64,000 bases of DNA from Macrotrachela quadricornifera (lineage: Eukaryota; Rotifera; Eurotatoria; Philodinida; Philodinidae). Position numbers and translations under genes: made by a program. Within the stretch, counting starts at the first letter, position 1. Each line of letters opens with the position of its first letter. The stretch lies in the NCBI GenBank assembly GCA_022393335.1, contig JAJEKB010021543.1:1699177-1763176 (forward strand), in the 5' to 3' direction. The notes beneath the pieces are model-generated. The model had not been told where the DNA came from. It searched no databases and saw nothing but the letters and a program-made list of their open reading frames with translations. Below, one piece after another: positions 1 through 9,230 of the stretch.

Positions 1-2
1 GA

Positions 3-2858
3 AAAGTCGAAGAAAATTATCATAATATTATTAAATTATTTTTACAACATTTAAATCATTTTTCTAACGAAACAAATACTATTTTAATGAAAATTCAATT
101 AAATAATGACGATATAAAAATTCTTCATGATTATATAATACTTTTAAGTTCAGCTAAAGAAACATCTTTATTACAAAATCAAATATCTGAATATATAAAA
201 AATAATATTTATAATGAATTTATTATAAAAATTCTTAAATATTTTGATGAAATTAATTTAAGAATTGAAGAACTCTTTAAAAGAAATGGAATTCATGCAC
301 TTGAAGATATTGAAAGATTAGTTATTCAAATGGAAATGATTCGTACTCTACCTAATATTGAATTAAAAACTGCTCGAATATTTTATTATAGTATACAAAA
401 TATAATTGGATATATGCAACAATTACAAAGAGAAGCAGAAAATATTCTTCATACTCTTGATCATCAAACAGGAATAATTAATTATCGATCTTTTTCACGA
501 TTATTATTACGTTTAAAAAAGACTCAATGGATCGATCGAATTTATTCAGATACTTATAATTCATTAATACGTCATATTAGAGAAGAATTAGAAGAACGTG
601 CATATCAATTAGAACAAAATTTAATTAAAATTGATTTAAGTTTAAAATTTCCACAAAATATTTGTTTAGCACAGGAGATTATTGAAAAAATTCAATCGAT
701 GAATATTTTAGAAAATACAATTCCTGAATTAAAAAAATATCAAGAACGAATAAATGAATATTTTATTAAAGTTACAAATGATATTTTTAATTATATTAAA
801 AAAACTTTCAATTTAGATAGTCAAACTATCGATCATCTTATGAAAGAATTAAACGAAATCGAACAAATTAAAAATGAATATGATACTTTATATCCAGCTT
901 GTAATTATTTACGAAAATTTGGATATTTAAATATAGATATATTAAATAAAAAAATTGAAAATTTAAAAGTTCAACAAGATATAGAAATCAAAAAAGTAGA
1001 AGATGAACTACATCAAATAGAATCTCAACTAGATGATCTTAATATAATTAATCAACATTATAAACATTTAGCTTCATCAAAAATAGATTTAGGAATTTTT
1101 AGTGAATTATTTGTTAATTTAGGAGTAGGTTTGCAGCGACTTGATACTCAACCGCATGAATATTTAAAACAAAAAGGATATACAAATATTGAAATCTTCA
1201 ATGATATTATGACAAAAACTCAGAAAAATTATGATAAACAATCACAATTAATTGAAGAAAAACGTATAGAATTTTATAATACTTTAATTCATCTTGAATC
1301 AATTAAGAAAGAATATAATTCATTATTAACTTCAAGTAATTTAATATCATTTAAAGAAATAGATTTTCTAGAAGAAAAAGGACAACATAGTTATGAATTA
1401 CTTGAAGAAACTATTCAAAAGAAAAAGAAAATTCTTATTGAATATGAAAAATATCAACAAACTTATTATTTTAATGATAAATTAGATGCTCTTCTAGCAA
1501 ATAATGCATTGATATATATAAATAACTGTGAAAAAGTAGGATATCATCATGTTAAAACTGAAGCAATAAATATGAATGACTTTTTAAGAAAATATATAGA
1601 AGAGTATGGTCATTTTTTAAACAAAGAAATCGAAAGAAATTTTAATCATATAAATAATATTGATGAAGATGATCTTAATCAATATTCAAATGATTTAGAA
1701 AATTATTTTGAAGAATTATCTTCTCTCAATAAATATACATTTGTTTTTGAAAGTTTACATGGAACTAATAAAATAGCACATTGGAATTGGAAATTTTTTA
1801 ATTATCATTCTACTCTTGATAATAATATGAAAGAATATAAAATATCTGGTAGAAATCAAGAATTTCGAAATGCTTTAATTATTACTCAAGCATTAGGTTG
1901 TTTAGATCGATTTTGTACAGTTAGTTTATCAGATAAGGGATTTCGAGCTATACATAGACAACATCAAATTGATATTGCTAATATGTCTCGAGAAGCATAT
2001 GATAGAGCGAGAGATTATATATCAAAGGAGAATTATGCAAATGCAGATCTTGAATTATATGATATTATTGAAAATTCATCGAAATCAAAATTTTTAATTC
2101 AGATTAAATATGATTTACAATCTTCCCTAAATAAAATAGTACGAAAAACGAAAATTTGTGCACATAATCTTAATGGAAAACTTGGACAGGTAGAAGATAA
2201 TCAAGATAAAATTCATGAAATTAATGAAAATATTGAAAAAATTCGAATAGTTATAAATCGACGTCATATTATGGGATTAATTGATGAAGAAAATAAAATT
2301 ATTCTTCTAAATTTTGAAAATGAAATTAATGAAATATTATCAATAGCTATTTTAAATGCAATTAAGAATATTGAAATATTTATTGAAAATAATCATTTTC
2401 TTGAAACTGAACAATACATGAAAAATTTGATATATGCACAATATGGATTAGCCAATTCTTATACATCAAAATCGGTTTGTCAAAAAATAGAAGATTTAAA
2501 AATAAGAGTAAATAATCTCGTTAGTGATATTTTACAACGTTATGATTTTGTAGATATCAATAATTATTCAATAAATCCACCTAAAGATATTTTAGTTCAA
2601 TTAAAAAAGGTTATTTCAGGTGGTTATGCGAAATATAGTCAAGTTTATAATTCTTTAATGGAGAAAATTCGAATAAATTTTAGCCGAGCTATAGATAAAG
2701 TACGCGAAAATCCTTTCGATGATCGTTCTACTAAAATACGTTCGATAAAATCTGCATTTCTCTTTTTACCAGAAGAATTAAAACCGATGTTTCAATTTCA
2801 AATAGATGAATTGAATCAGTTCAGTGTCGATCAAGATACATTATTGGACTTTGATTAG
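3..2858 (+). CDS. Large coiled-coil protein, 3' part (5' end outside window)
   Basis: Not recognised. The first methionine codon is at 87, but the same frame is open, without stops, back to base 3, so this is probably the C-terminal part of a longer protein. About 950 residues are visible, with no intron. Composition is rich in I, N, K, E and L with long heptad-like stretches, so extended alpha-helical or coiled-coil structure is expected, for example in the first 500 residues. There is no signal peptide, membrane segment or obvious catalytic motif. A conserved-looking, Cys/Trp/Phe-containing patch lies near residues 560-640 of the 87-start numbering (HWNWKFF, then ALGCLDRFCTVSLSDKGF), and a TPR-like helical stretch follows (SKENYANADLELYDII). 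The protein ends at a TAG after an acidic tail. Codon use is strongly A/T-ending, like its neighbours. A cytoplasmic scaffold is a guess; the sequence does not show function. Confidence 0.8.
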   Translation, partial: KVEENYHNIIKLFLQHLNHFSNETNTILMKIQLNNDDIKILHDYIILLSSAKETSLLQNQISEYIKNNIYNEFIIKILKYFDEINLRIEELFKRNGIHALEDIERLVIQMEMIRTLPNIELKTARIFYYSIQNIIGYMQQLQREAENILHTLDHQTGIINYRSFSRLLLRLKKTQWIDRIYSDTYNSLIRHIREELEERAYQLEQNLIKIDLSLKFPQNICLAQEIIEKIQSMNILENTIPELKKYQERINEYFIKVTNDIFNYIKKTFNLDSQTIDHLMKELNEIEQIKNEYDTLYPACNYLRKFGYLNIDILNKKIENLKVQQDIEIKKVEDELHQIESQLDDLNIINQHYKHLASSKIDLGIFSELFVNLGVGLQRLDTQPHEYLKQKGYTNIEIFNDIMTKTQKNYDKQSQLIEEKRIEFYNTLIHLESIKKEYNSLLTSSNLISFKEIDFLEEKGQHSYELLEETIQKKKKILIEYEKYQQTYYFNDKLDALLANNALIYINNCEKVGYHHVKTEAINMNDFLRKYIEEYGHFLNKEIERNFNHINNIDEDDLNQYSNDLENYFEELSSLNKYTFVFESLHGTNKIAHWNWKFFNYHSTLDNNMKEYKISGRNQEFRNALIITQALGCLDRFCTVSLSDKGFRAIHRQHQIDIANMSREAYDRARDYISKENYANADLELYDIIENSSKSKFLIQIKYDLQSSLNKIVRKTKICAHNLNGKLGQVEDNQDKIHEINENIEKIRIVINRRHIMGLIDEENKIILLNFENEINEILSIAILNAIKNIEIFIENNHFLETEQYMKNLIYAQYGLANSYTSKSVCQKIEDLKIRVNNLVSDILQRYDFVDINNYSINPPKDILVQLKKVISGGYAKYSQVYNSLMEKIRINFSRAIDKVRENPFDDRSTKIRSIKSAFLFLPEELKPMFQFQIDELNQFSVDQDTLLDFD

Positions 2859-3739
2859 AAGAGATTTTTAAAAAAATGAAGATGAAAATATGAGAGATAT
2901 ATGCAAGTGTAAAAATAATAAAATTATTAATCAGAAATTTAAAATTTTCCCTGTGACATTAGAAAAAGAAATTTTCTGACAACACTAATGTGTCAATTCT
3001 TTCGATTCTTTTTTTTATCTTGAACTTGTTCAAGCTATGTGGTTTCTCTCCATTTATGTTTTATATTTGTTTTATTCAATGTATTTTGTTCCTTTTTTTT
3101 TAATTATTTGGAATTTTTAATCATATCGTGCTCCGTTTTATCGATGTAATTTTCAACTTTTGTCCTCAATAAACTCTTCGAGACTTGATCATCCAGTTTT
3201 TTAAAACATGATTTCCTTTCCAAGACGAAGACGAGAAGGTCAAGCAGTTTCAATAAAGTTAGATTTCGGATGTTCTAGGGATAACATGATGACATCACAA
3301 TGATCATAGAACAAAAAAGATGATATGTAAATGATGGTGCCACTTAACAATACCATGCACACTTGCGTATGGGAGAAATTAAATGAAAGAAATACAACAT
3401 GATAGGTTCATGCAAAGAAGAGAAGGAAAAAGTAGGATATAATCACTACTATAAGCGTATTCTCATGCTTACACAACTACTTTCCATCATCAATACATAA
3501 CATATTTCTATTAAAAACAAGTTGTGGTATAAACGATGTACCACCTGTCCCGAAAGGGCTAAGATATTTCATTAGAATGTATTATCAAATTAAAAAAAAA
3601 TTGAATTTTCATGTAAAATTATTTTAGGTTAGAAGATTCCGAGAGACATCCTTGTTTTGTAATTCCATTATCTTTTATTGTCTTTAATAAAAAATTTATT
3701 TAATGATTTATAAAAAAAAGAATTATTTATTCTTGTTTT
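2859..3739. other. Intergenic, no gene seen
   Basis: AT-rich sequence downstream of the coiled-coil gene. An imperfect stem (tgacattag paired with ctaatgtgtca, about 2955-2993) lies in the probable 3'UTR. I see no other gene or named element. Confidence 0.6.
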
Positions 3740-3741
3740 TA

Positions 3742-4404
3742 AGGTGCCGGCAATTCAAATTTCAAATGAAAATTTTTTCCCGCGGTTTTTTTACGTCATT
3801 TGTTAGAGTAGAAGCCACTGCTCACGAAAATATACTTTTTAGCCTTAGTGAATGCTTCCTTTCGGTTGAATACTATACATATTTTTAAAAATATTCAAAA
3901 TTTTCTACCTTTTTTTCTTTTTTCGGCTTCTAAAAGTAATTTTTTTTGATTTAGCATGAAAAACTGAGTAGAAACAAACTGTTTAATCAATTTGAGCTCA
4001 AAGACTCTATTGATAGTAGCGCTTCGCATAACATCGAGTTTACCCAGTATATATGGGTTTTGCAAACTAATCTAGTTTTTCTACGAAATCGATAGAGCTA
4101 AATATTGTGTCGTATTCTATTTATTATATCATTCTATAACACCTCTAGTATCAATATCTTTTCTTTCCTCTCATAAGCTGAGAAATCTTGAGGGGTTTTG
4201 ATGATGAATTTGCAAAGTAAAAAATTTTGCATATTTTTGCAAAGAATATATTTTGTTGAAAAAAGGCGTCTCTTCAGTATCTCGTATTTTTTAACCGGAA
4301 GAAAGCATTCGCTAAGGCTAAAATGTATATTTTCGTTATCAGTGGCTTCTACTCCATCAGATGACGTCAACAAATTTCACTTGAAGTCTGAATTGCCTGC
4401 ACCT
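3742..4404. mobile_element. Palindromic MITE with AGGTGC termini and TA target duplication
   Basis: The left end reads AGGTGCCGGCAATTCAAA and the right end, reverse-complemented, AGGTGCAGGCAATTCAGA. Both are flanked by TA (3740-3741 and 4405-4406), as expected for a Tc1/mariner- or similar TA-targeting element. The arms of about 150 bp match each other in inverted orientation, which is why the arms give look-alike short ORFs on both strands. The middle (about 3890-4240) is unrelated. No transposase is present, so the element is non-autonomous. It ends 18 bp from the stop codon of the MurD-like gene. A larger relative with the same end starts at 31115. Confidence 0.75.
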
Positions 4405-4877
4405 TATATAAAAATATTTTAATTAATTATTTTGAGTTTTTAATTGTCGAACAGTTTTAACATACAAATCGCCTCTAACTTCTAAGGATGTATGTTGATC
4501 AAGACCTGCATAAGCTGGTGAAAGTAAAATAATATCATTTGGTTGTGATATATTATAAGCAATCGATACACTATCTTCTACATTTTCCGTAAAATGAATT
4601 TGATTAATTTTAAATTCTTTTGCTAGTTTTTCAATTTTATATTTTGTTTCACCAAATAAAATAATAATTCGAACATTTTTTAAGTACGATTTAAGCATTG
4701 AAAAATCACTTTCTCTATCTAAACCACCTGCTAATAAAATAATTGGTTGTTTAAAACCATTTAAAGTTTTTTTTATTGATAAAATATTTGTTGCTCTTGA
4801 ACCATTATAAAATTGTCTAACATTTATTTCATCAATAAATTCAATACCTTGTGAAACACCTTTAAATGTAGATAATA

Positions 4878-6199
4878 CCGGGTGTCACAAAAGTTTTGCG
4901 ACGTTTCAGAAAAATCAGTTTATTTCAAAAGAAAACAAACGAATAAAATAGTAATATAATGTTTCAAAAGCTACAATATAGTACTCCAAAATTCAGCTAT
5001 ACTCATTGATTATCAGTTCACCATCATGTTTTTCCACTGAATATACTCGTCGGAGAAAAGCACCAATTACTTCCCGTATGTAAGAAATATCAACTTTCTT
5101 GATTGCTTTCTCGATTTCCCGGCGCAAATCATTAATTGTTCTGACTTTATGATATTCCATGTTATTCGAAATGCTATCCCAGATTGAATAATCCAATGGA
5201 TTAAGTTCAGGTGAGTTAGGCGGCCATTTGTCTTTTGGAATGAAGAATTTAAAGTTCTCTTTGCACCATTTTTGAACTTTATTATCCGTATGGGAGCTAG
5301 CCCCATCCTGTTGAAAGCCCCAATTTTTATGTTTGAATAGCCTATTACCTTCCTCTTTATAAAACTGCAACAATTGATCGTGATAGGTTTTACCATTCAG
5401 TCGTTCGCTTTTCAGAAAAAAATATGGACGTGTAAGACCATACCATGTCACACCCAATGCAACCATGATACATATTGGGTTTTTTTCCATTGAACGAAGT
5501 CCACCATGTTCATTGGCATCGGATCGATCATCAGCCCATATTACGTCATTTTTCGGATTATAATAACCATTTTTAGTAAAAATTTTTTCATCCATAAACA
5601 TCATTCTTTCCACTTTACTACAATCGAAGTTCTTTCTTATCCATTGACAGCATGTTTTCCTTGTTGCTTTTTGATCTTAATTCTTTTAAATGTTGAACAG
5701 TAATTTTTCGATAGCATTTTTTATTTAAATCAATATTAAGTATTCGCTTGATCGTTTGACGATTACTTTTGAAATCTTTGGCCATTGTTCGTAAGCTTTG
5801 TCGGGAACTGCTACAATCAAGTCTTTTTTTTCACAAGATAAATGCGTCCTTTGTACGACCAGTTTTGGTCTGCCTGATTTTGGTTTAACATAAATTGAAA
5901 CAGATTGTTTGTATCGAGTTAGCCAACGATCAATTGTGCTTCGATGAACTTTATTTGCCAATGATTTTGCAATTTCTGGAGCTTTTTTCCATCTTGGTAG
6001 TGGGAAATAACTACATCTCGGAGACTATGACTCTTGACCATGTTGAAATCAAAGAAATAAGAATAAAAAAATATCGTGCATTTGTTGTGATAGAGGGCGC
6101 TAGTGGCTACTTAAATTGTATAAATAAGATCAATTATCTCAACACAAAAATAGGAAAGAAAGATTTTTCAAAATGTCGCAAAACTTTTGTGACACCCGG
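4878..6199 (-). mobile_element. Mariner-type (DD37D) transposon, 1,322 bp
   Basis: Terminal inverted repeats begin CCGGGTGTCACAAAAGTTTT at both ends and differ at very few positions over about 28 bp. The element is flanked by a TA duplication (4876-4877 and 6200-6201). Length and structure are typical of an autonomous Tc1/mariner element with one transposase on the minus strand. The near-identical ends suggest a fairly recent insertion, even though the transposase frame is broken. Confidence 0.93.
4993..6039 (-). pseudogene. Mariner-type transposase, frameshifted
   Basis: The coding stretch is read in three pieces on the minus strand: a start region near 6039, a DNA-binding part at 5725-5961 and the catalytic part at 4993-5613. 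The N-terminal part has a helix-turn-helix pattern (SLANKVHRSTIDRWLTRYK) and a GRPK AT-hook-like motif. The catalytic part holds the triad: FMDEKIF (first D), FQQDGASSHTD (second D) and PPNSPELNPLDYSIWD (third D), with 37 residues between the second and third aspartates, i.e. DD37D as in maT-type mariners. At least two frameshifts break it: one near 5975-5985, consistent with loss of one base in an A-run, and one between 5613 and 5725. It cannot make a full-length transposase as written. Sequencing error in homopolymers is an alternative for the first shift. Confidence 0.9.
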
Positions 6200-6285
6200 T
6201 AATTGACAAATAAAGTTTATATGTAAAGATAGTAACGAAATCACTGTAGTAAACAATAAAATTGTTTGTGACCATACTTTATATT

Positions 6286-7063
6286 GGTAAAGAGTTGTTT
6301 ACATAAATTAGATAAATGTTTTACTTGGATGGACAAGAGCTATGAATAATCTGATATGATAATAAAATCAAAATCTAACACAATCTGTACATATCAAACA
6401 AATATTGCATTCGAATCATAAACTTATTTGTTATTAATAGATATTATGAAGGCTTGATATCATGCTGCTTTTCATAATAGAATATGCAGATACTTGAATA
6501 TTATTATTTTAGACATTGTAAACACTATGATAAATATAATACTTCAAGATTGATTTCTTTTCCATAAAAATACTGTTTCAAAAAAATGTTGACAATGAGT
6601 TTGACACGTTGGAAAATTAAAATACTAAAACGCTTCTGCAATCCGTTTAGAACAAGATATTATCTTCAAAAAGTAACAAGAATTAAAAATATCCATTAGA
6701 GTATCATGCAGTTTAAGTCGCAATTATATGTAGGTATGCATAAGGTTGGTTGACAACGAAGGAGGCTGACGCACAATTAAGAATGACGAATAACGTAATG
6801 ACGTTAGCGTTCTGTATTCGAATGAATAGGAGAGATACAAGGTTCTATTTTTTTCTTTATTTTTCAAGTGTACAAAAAAAGATAATGAAACTGCTTACGT
6901 TATACATTAAATAATTTTGCGTCATCACATAATTAGTCAATATTGCGTTTTGTGTCAGAAAGTGCGTCGTTATTCCTATAAAAAGCACTCTTCTCTCGAT
7001 TACACACCATTACATTTTAAGCTTACTGTGCTTTTCTTTCTACTACACACTTAACACTTTAAT
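6286..7063. other. Intergenic and promoter region
   Basis: AT-rich, with no gene found on either strand. The right-hand 90 bp hold the promoter of the glycine-rich gene. Confidence 0.6.
6977..6983 (+). promoter_or_regulatory. TATA box of the glycine/tyrosine-rich gene
   Basis: TATAAAA lies 87 bp before the start codon at 7064. Transcription would start about 30 bp further on, giving a 5'UTR of roughly 55-60 nt. Confidence 0.6.
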
Positions 7064-7379
7064 ATGGCTGGCTACGGATATGGTAGTTTCGGATATGGTG
7101 GCCTCCCTGGCCCCTTCAGTGGTGGTTATTTCAAACAAGAATTCGGACGTGAAAGTATCGGCTTTGGTCCACAAGGGTATGTTGTTGTTGTTGTTTTCTC
7201 TGGTAAATCTCTACCTTACTCGTTGTAGATTCGGTCTTTATGAACAGGGAACGCAAATCAATCGGGATCCTTTCACCGGAGCAACGACTATCAGACGAGA
7301 AGCTGAATTTATACCCGCAGGGGGTGCTGTACGCAGAGGATTAGGATACGGGAGTGGATATGGCTATTCATACTTTTGA
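7064..7379 (+). CDS. Small glycine/tyrosine-rich protein, two exons
   Basis: The coding sequence joins 7064-7176 and 7229-7379 across a 52-nt GT-AG intron and gives 87 residues. The protein starts MAGYGYGSFGYGG and ends GYGSGYGYSYF. The flanks are rich in G, Y, F and S, around a charged centre with NRDPFTGATTIRRE. There is no classical signal peptide. Low-complexity G/Y proteins of this kind include structural, cuticle-like and RNA-binding types; none can be chosen here. The start is supported by a TATA box at 6977 and the end by AATAAA at 7414. The gene stands out from its surroundings by higher GC in its exons and by compact, strong-looking expression signals, which suggests high expression (inference). 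Without splicing the frame would start at an internal ATG and read through the intron; the spliced model removes a GT-repeat-like Val run. Confidence 0.75.
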
Positions 7380-7413
7380 ATAATTTGTCATTGTTTTGTT
7401 ATTTTCTGTATAT

Positions 7414-7419
7414 AATAAA
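7414..7419 (+). terminator. Polyadenylation signal AATAAA
   Basis: A canonical hexamer 35 nt after the stop codon of the glycine-rich gene. Confidence 0.6.
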
Positions 7420-8820
7420 CAAGCACATTCTATTACAATAGTCATGAACTGTAAATGCACGATATTATTCATTAAAAACATTATTGAATTCACTAATGTC
7501 GACATTTTCATACGTGATTCACGAAAAAAGAGCTACTTTAATGCACTTTGTATTTTTGAAAAACTCATTTTGAAGCAGTGTATGGCTAGAAATATTTGTT
7601 CAATAAATGTTTGATACTTCAAATGTGAGACACTTCCATAACATATAAACACTCATGAGCAACAGAAGAATGGTTGATAGAATGCATTCTGATAAATACG
7701 ATTAGGTTTTGGATAATGTTTATTACTTAACAGTCGTATCTTGAGTTTGTGATCGGCATAGCGTTCTATACTATTCAGAATCAAGAAACTATTTTATTGC
7801 AACTGTTTATCGGATAAAACTAAACAAAATGATGCATTACGAAAACAAAACATTGATCCATAAATTTATCTAAGTTGAGTTGGTTTATGAAGACTTGAAT
7901 TCTTCATCTGCTAGACTTCATAAAATTTTTATCGTTTTCATATGATAGATGATAGTTGTTGAAAGTTATATAAAAGAAAGCAAAATAATAATAATAATCG
8001 AGAAGGTATCTTAGAGTGGCTTCTATTAAGTTTGACATTGTTCATAAAGAAGTAAATAAGCTTGGACACAAGCGGGCATACTTGTTAATCCTAACTATCA
8101 ATATACACGATGTGAAATTTTATACCAATTGTTAACTGCATGTCGAATAATGAGCGATGTAGTGACCAGTTACAGTTGAAGCACTATAATGTGCAATTAT
8201 ATCATACAGAGAATATTGGTAGTCAAGCCAAAACTCCGTAACAGCGACATGATTATCGATCTTCTTATTAATCCCTTGAGGATGGAATCTATTTTAATAA
8301 AAAAAAGTATTTTTCAACCTTTTTATTTTATTTTAAGTCAAAACGGCTACATAAAAATTTTACAATAATAAAAAAAACGATTTTTTTTATCTTTTAAACA
8401 AAATATCAATTTGCAAGTAAAGCATGTAATGTTCGACCGAACTTCTGCTTCCTTGGTGCTGCAATAAGCACATCTTCTTCTTTTTTATTTTCACAGGCAA
8501 ATGCATTTCATTCTCAAAATAAACGACAATTTCTAATGATGCTAGTTTATACTTCATTTCAGAAGGAGGTCTTCCACAACGTATTTATTCATAGCCAAAG
8601 CAGAGAGACTTTGCCATTAAAACCATGTAGTTTAAGCAAGAGGGAAACATCAGACTCAGTAACTCCACATTGATTTCATTTGATTCCACATGACTCGAAA
8701 GGGCTGGAGTCTAATGTTTACCCCTTGGCGACGGTACATATAACCGAGCTGATTTGATGTACTAAATTAATATATTTTCGTATATCTTTTTTTTTAATTA
8801 TTTCGCGACCATTAATAATT
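7420..8820. other. Intergenic, no gene seen
   Basis: AT-rich with short homopolymers. No supported ORF, RNA gene or terminal-repeat element was seen. Confidence 0.55.
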
Positions 8821-9230
8821 CGATTTTTGGAAAAAAGATAAAAGCCACGTGCCTAAAATGTGTCGCAAAAAAATGTGTCGTGGATCTGCTAGAAGAAATG
8901 TGTCGCAGTGAGCATCTCATGTCGCGTTTTGATGTGTCGTAAAATGCGACACATTTTAATTTAGTGTGCACCAATCGTTTTTCTCTTTCACTTGAAAACT
9001 TTTCTATTTTAGACATTGTACAAACGTTTATTACACTTTATGAGAAATTAATTTATGAAATGAGACCTATTCTATTGAATTATCGTCTGTATATAGATTG
9101 TGAATTTATTAGACACTGAATATACTATTAGATACACACTAAATTAAAATGTGTCGCATGTGTCGCGTTTTACAACACATTGTACGACACATTTTTCGGC
9201 ACGTGGTATTTTTCTTTTCCCAAAAATCTA
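8821..9230. mobile_element. Inverted-repeat element with TGTGTCG clusters
   Basis: The outer arms 8822-8867 and 9183-9229 are inverted copies (GATTTTTGG...CCACGTGCC...AATGTGTCG). Inner segments at about 8945-8970 and 9133-9159 (GCGACACATTTTAATTTAGTGTG) are also inverted copies. The octamer TGTGTCGC or a close variant occurs about ten times on the two strands. There is no coding capacity. It looks like a foldback or MITE of about 410 bp. Target-site duplication could not be settled. Confidence 0.55.

Larger units (their letters stand above)
4423..6290 (-). pseudogene. MurD-like ligase, C-terminal fragment, split by a mariner element
   Basis: The minus-strand segment 4423-4876 encodes the C-terminal domain of a Mur ligase resembling MurD (UDP-N-acetylmuramoyl-alanine--glutamate ligase of peptidoglycan synthesis). 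Visible landmarks are FYNGSRATN (the family's ND/GSKATN motif), IILLAGGLDRESDF (LLGG-D-K-DF) and IILLSPAYAGLDQ followed by RGD (LLSPA-AS-DQF---RG). The protein ends at TAA (4423-4425). Upstream the frame runs into the mariner right at a TA dinucleotide. If the element and one TA copy are removed, the frame continues through 6202-6285 with a MurD-like helical stretch before a stop. No N-terminal ATP-binding domain (GTNGKT) was found, so the gene is a truncated relic. Bdelloids are known to carry bacterial-type genes, including cell-wall ones; that this copy came by horizontal transfer is an inference. Confidence 0.65.

Noticed and set aside
4423..4876. MurD-like sequence as bacterial contamination
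   Set aside because: It is in the same contig as intron-containing genes, has the same A/T-ending codon style, and is interrupted by a eukaryotic-type mariner.
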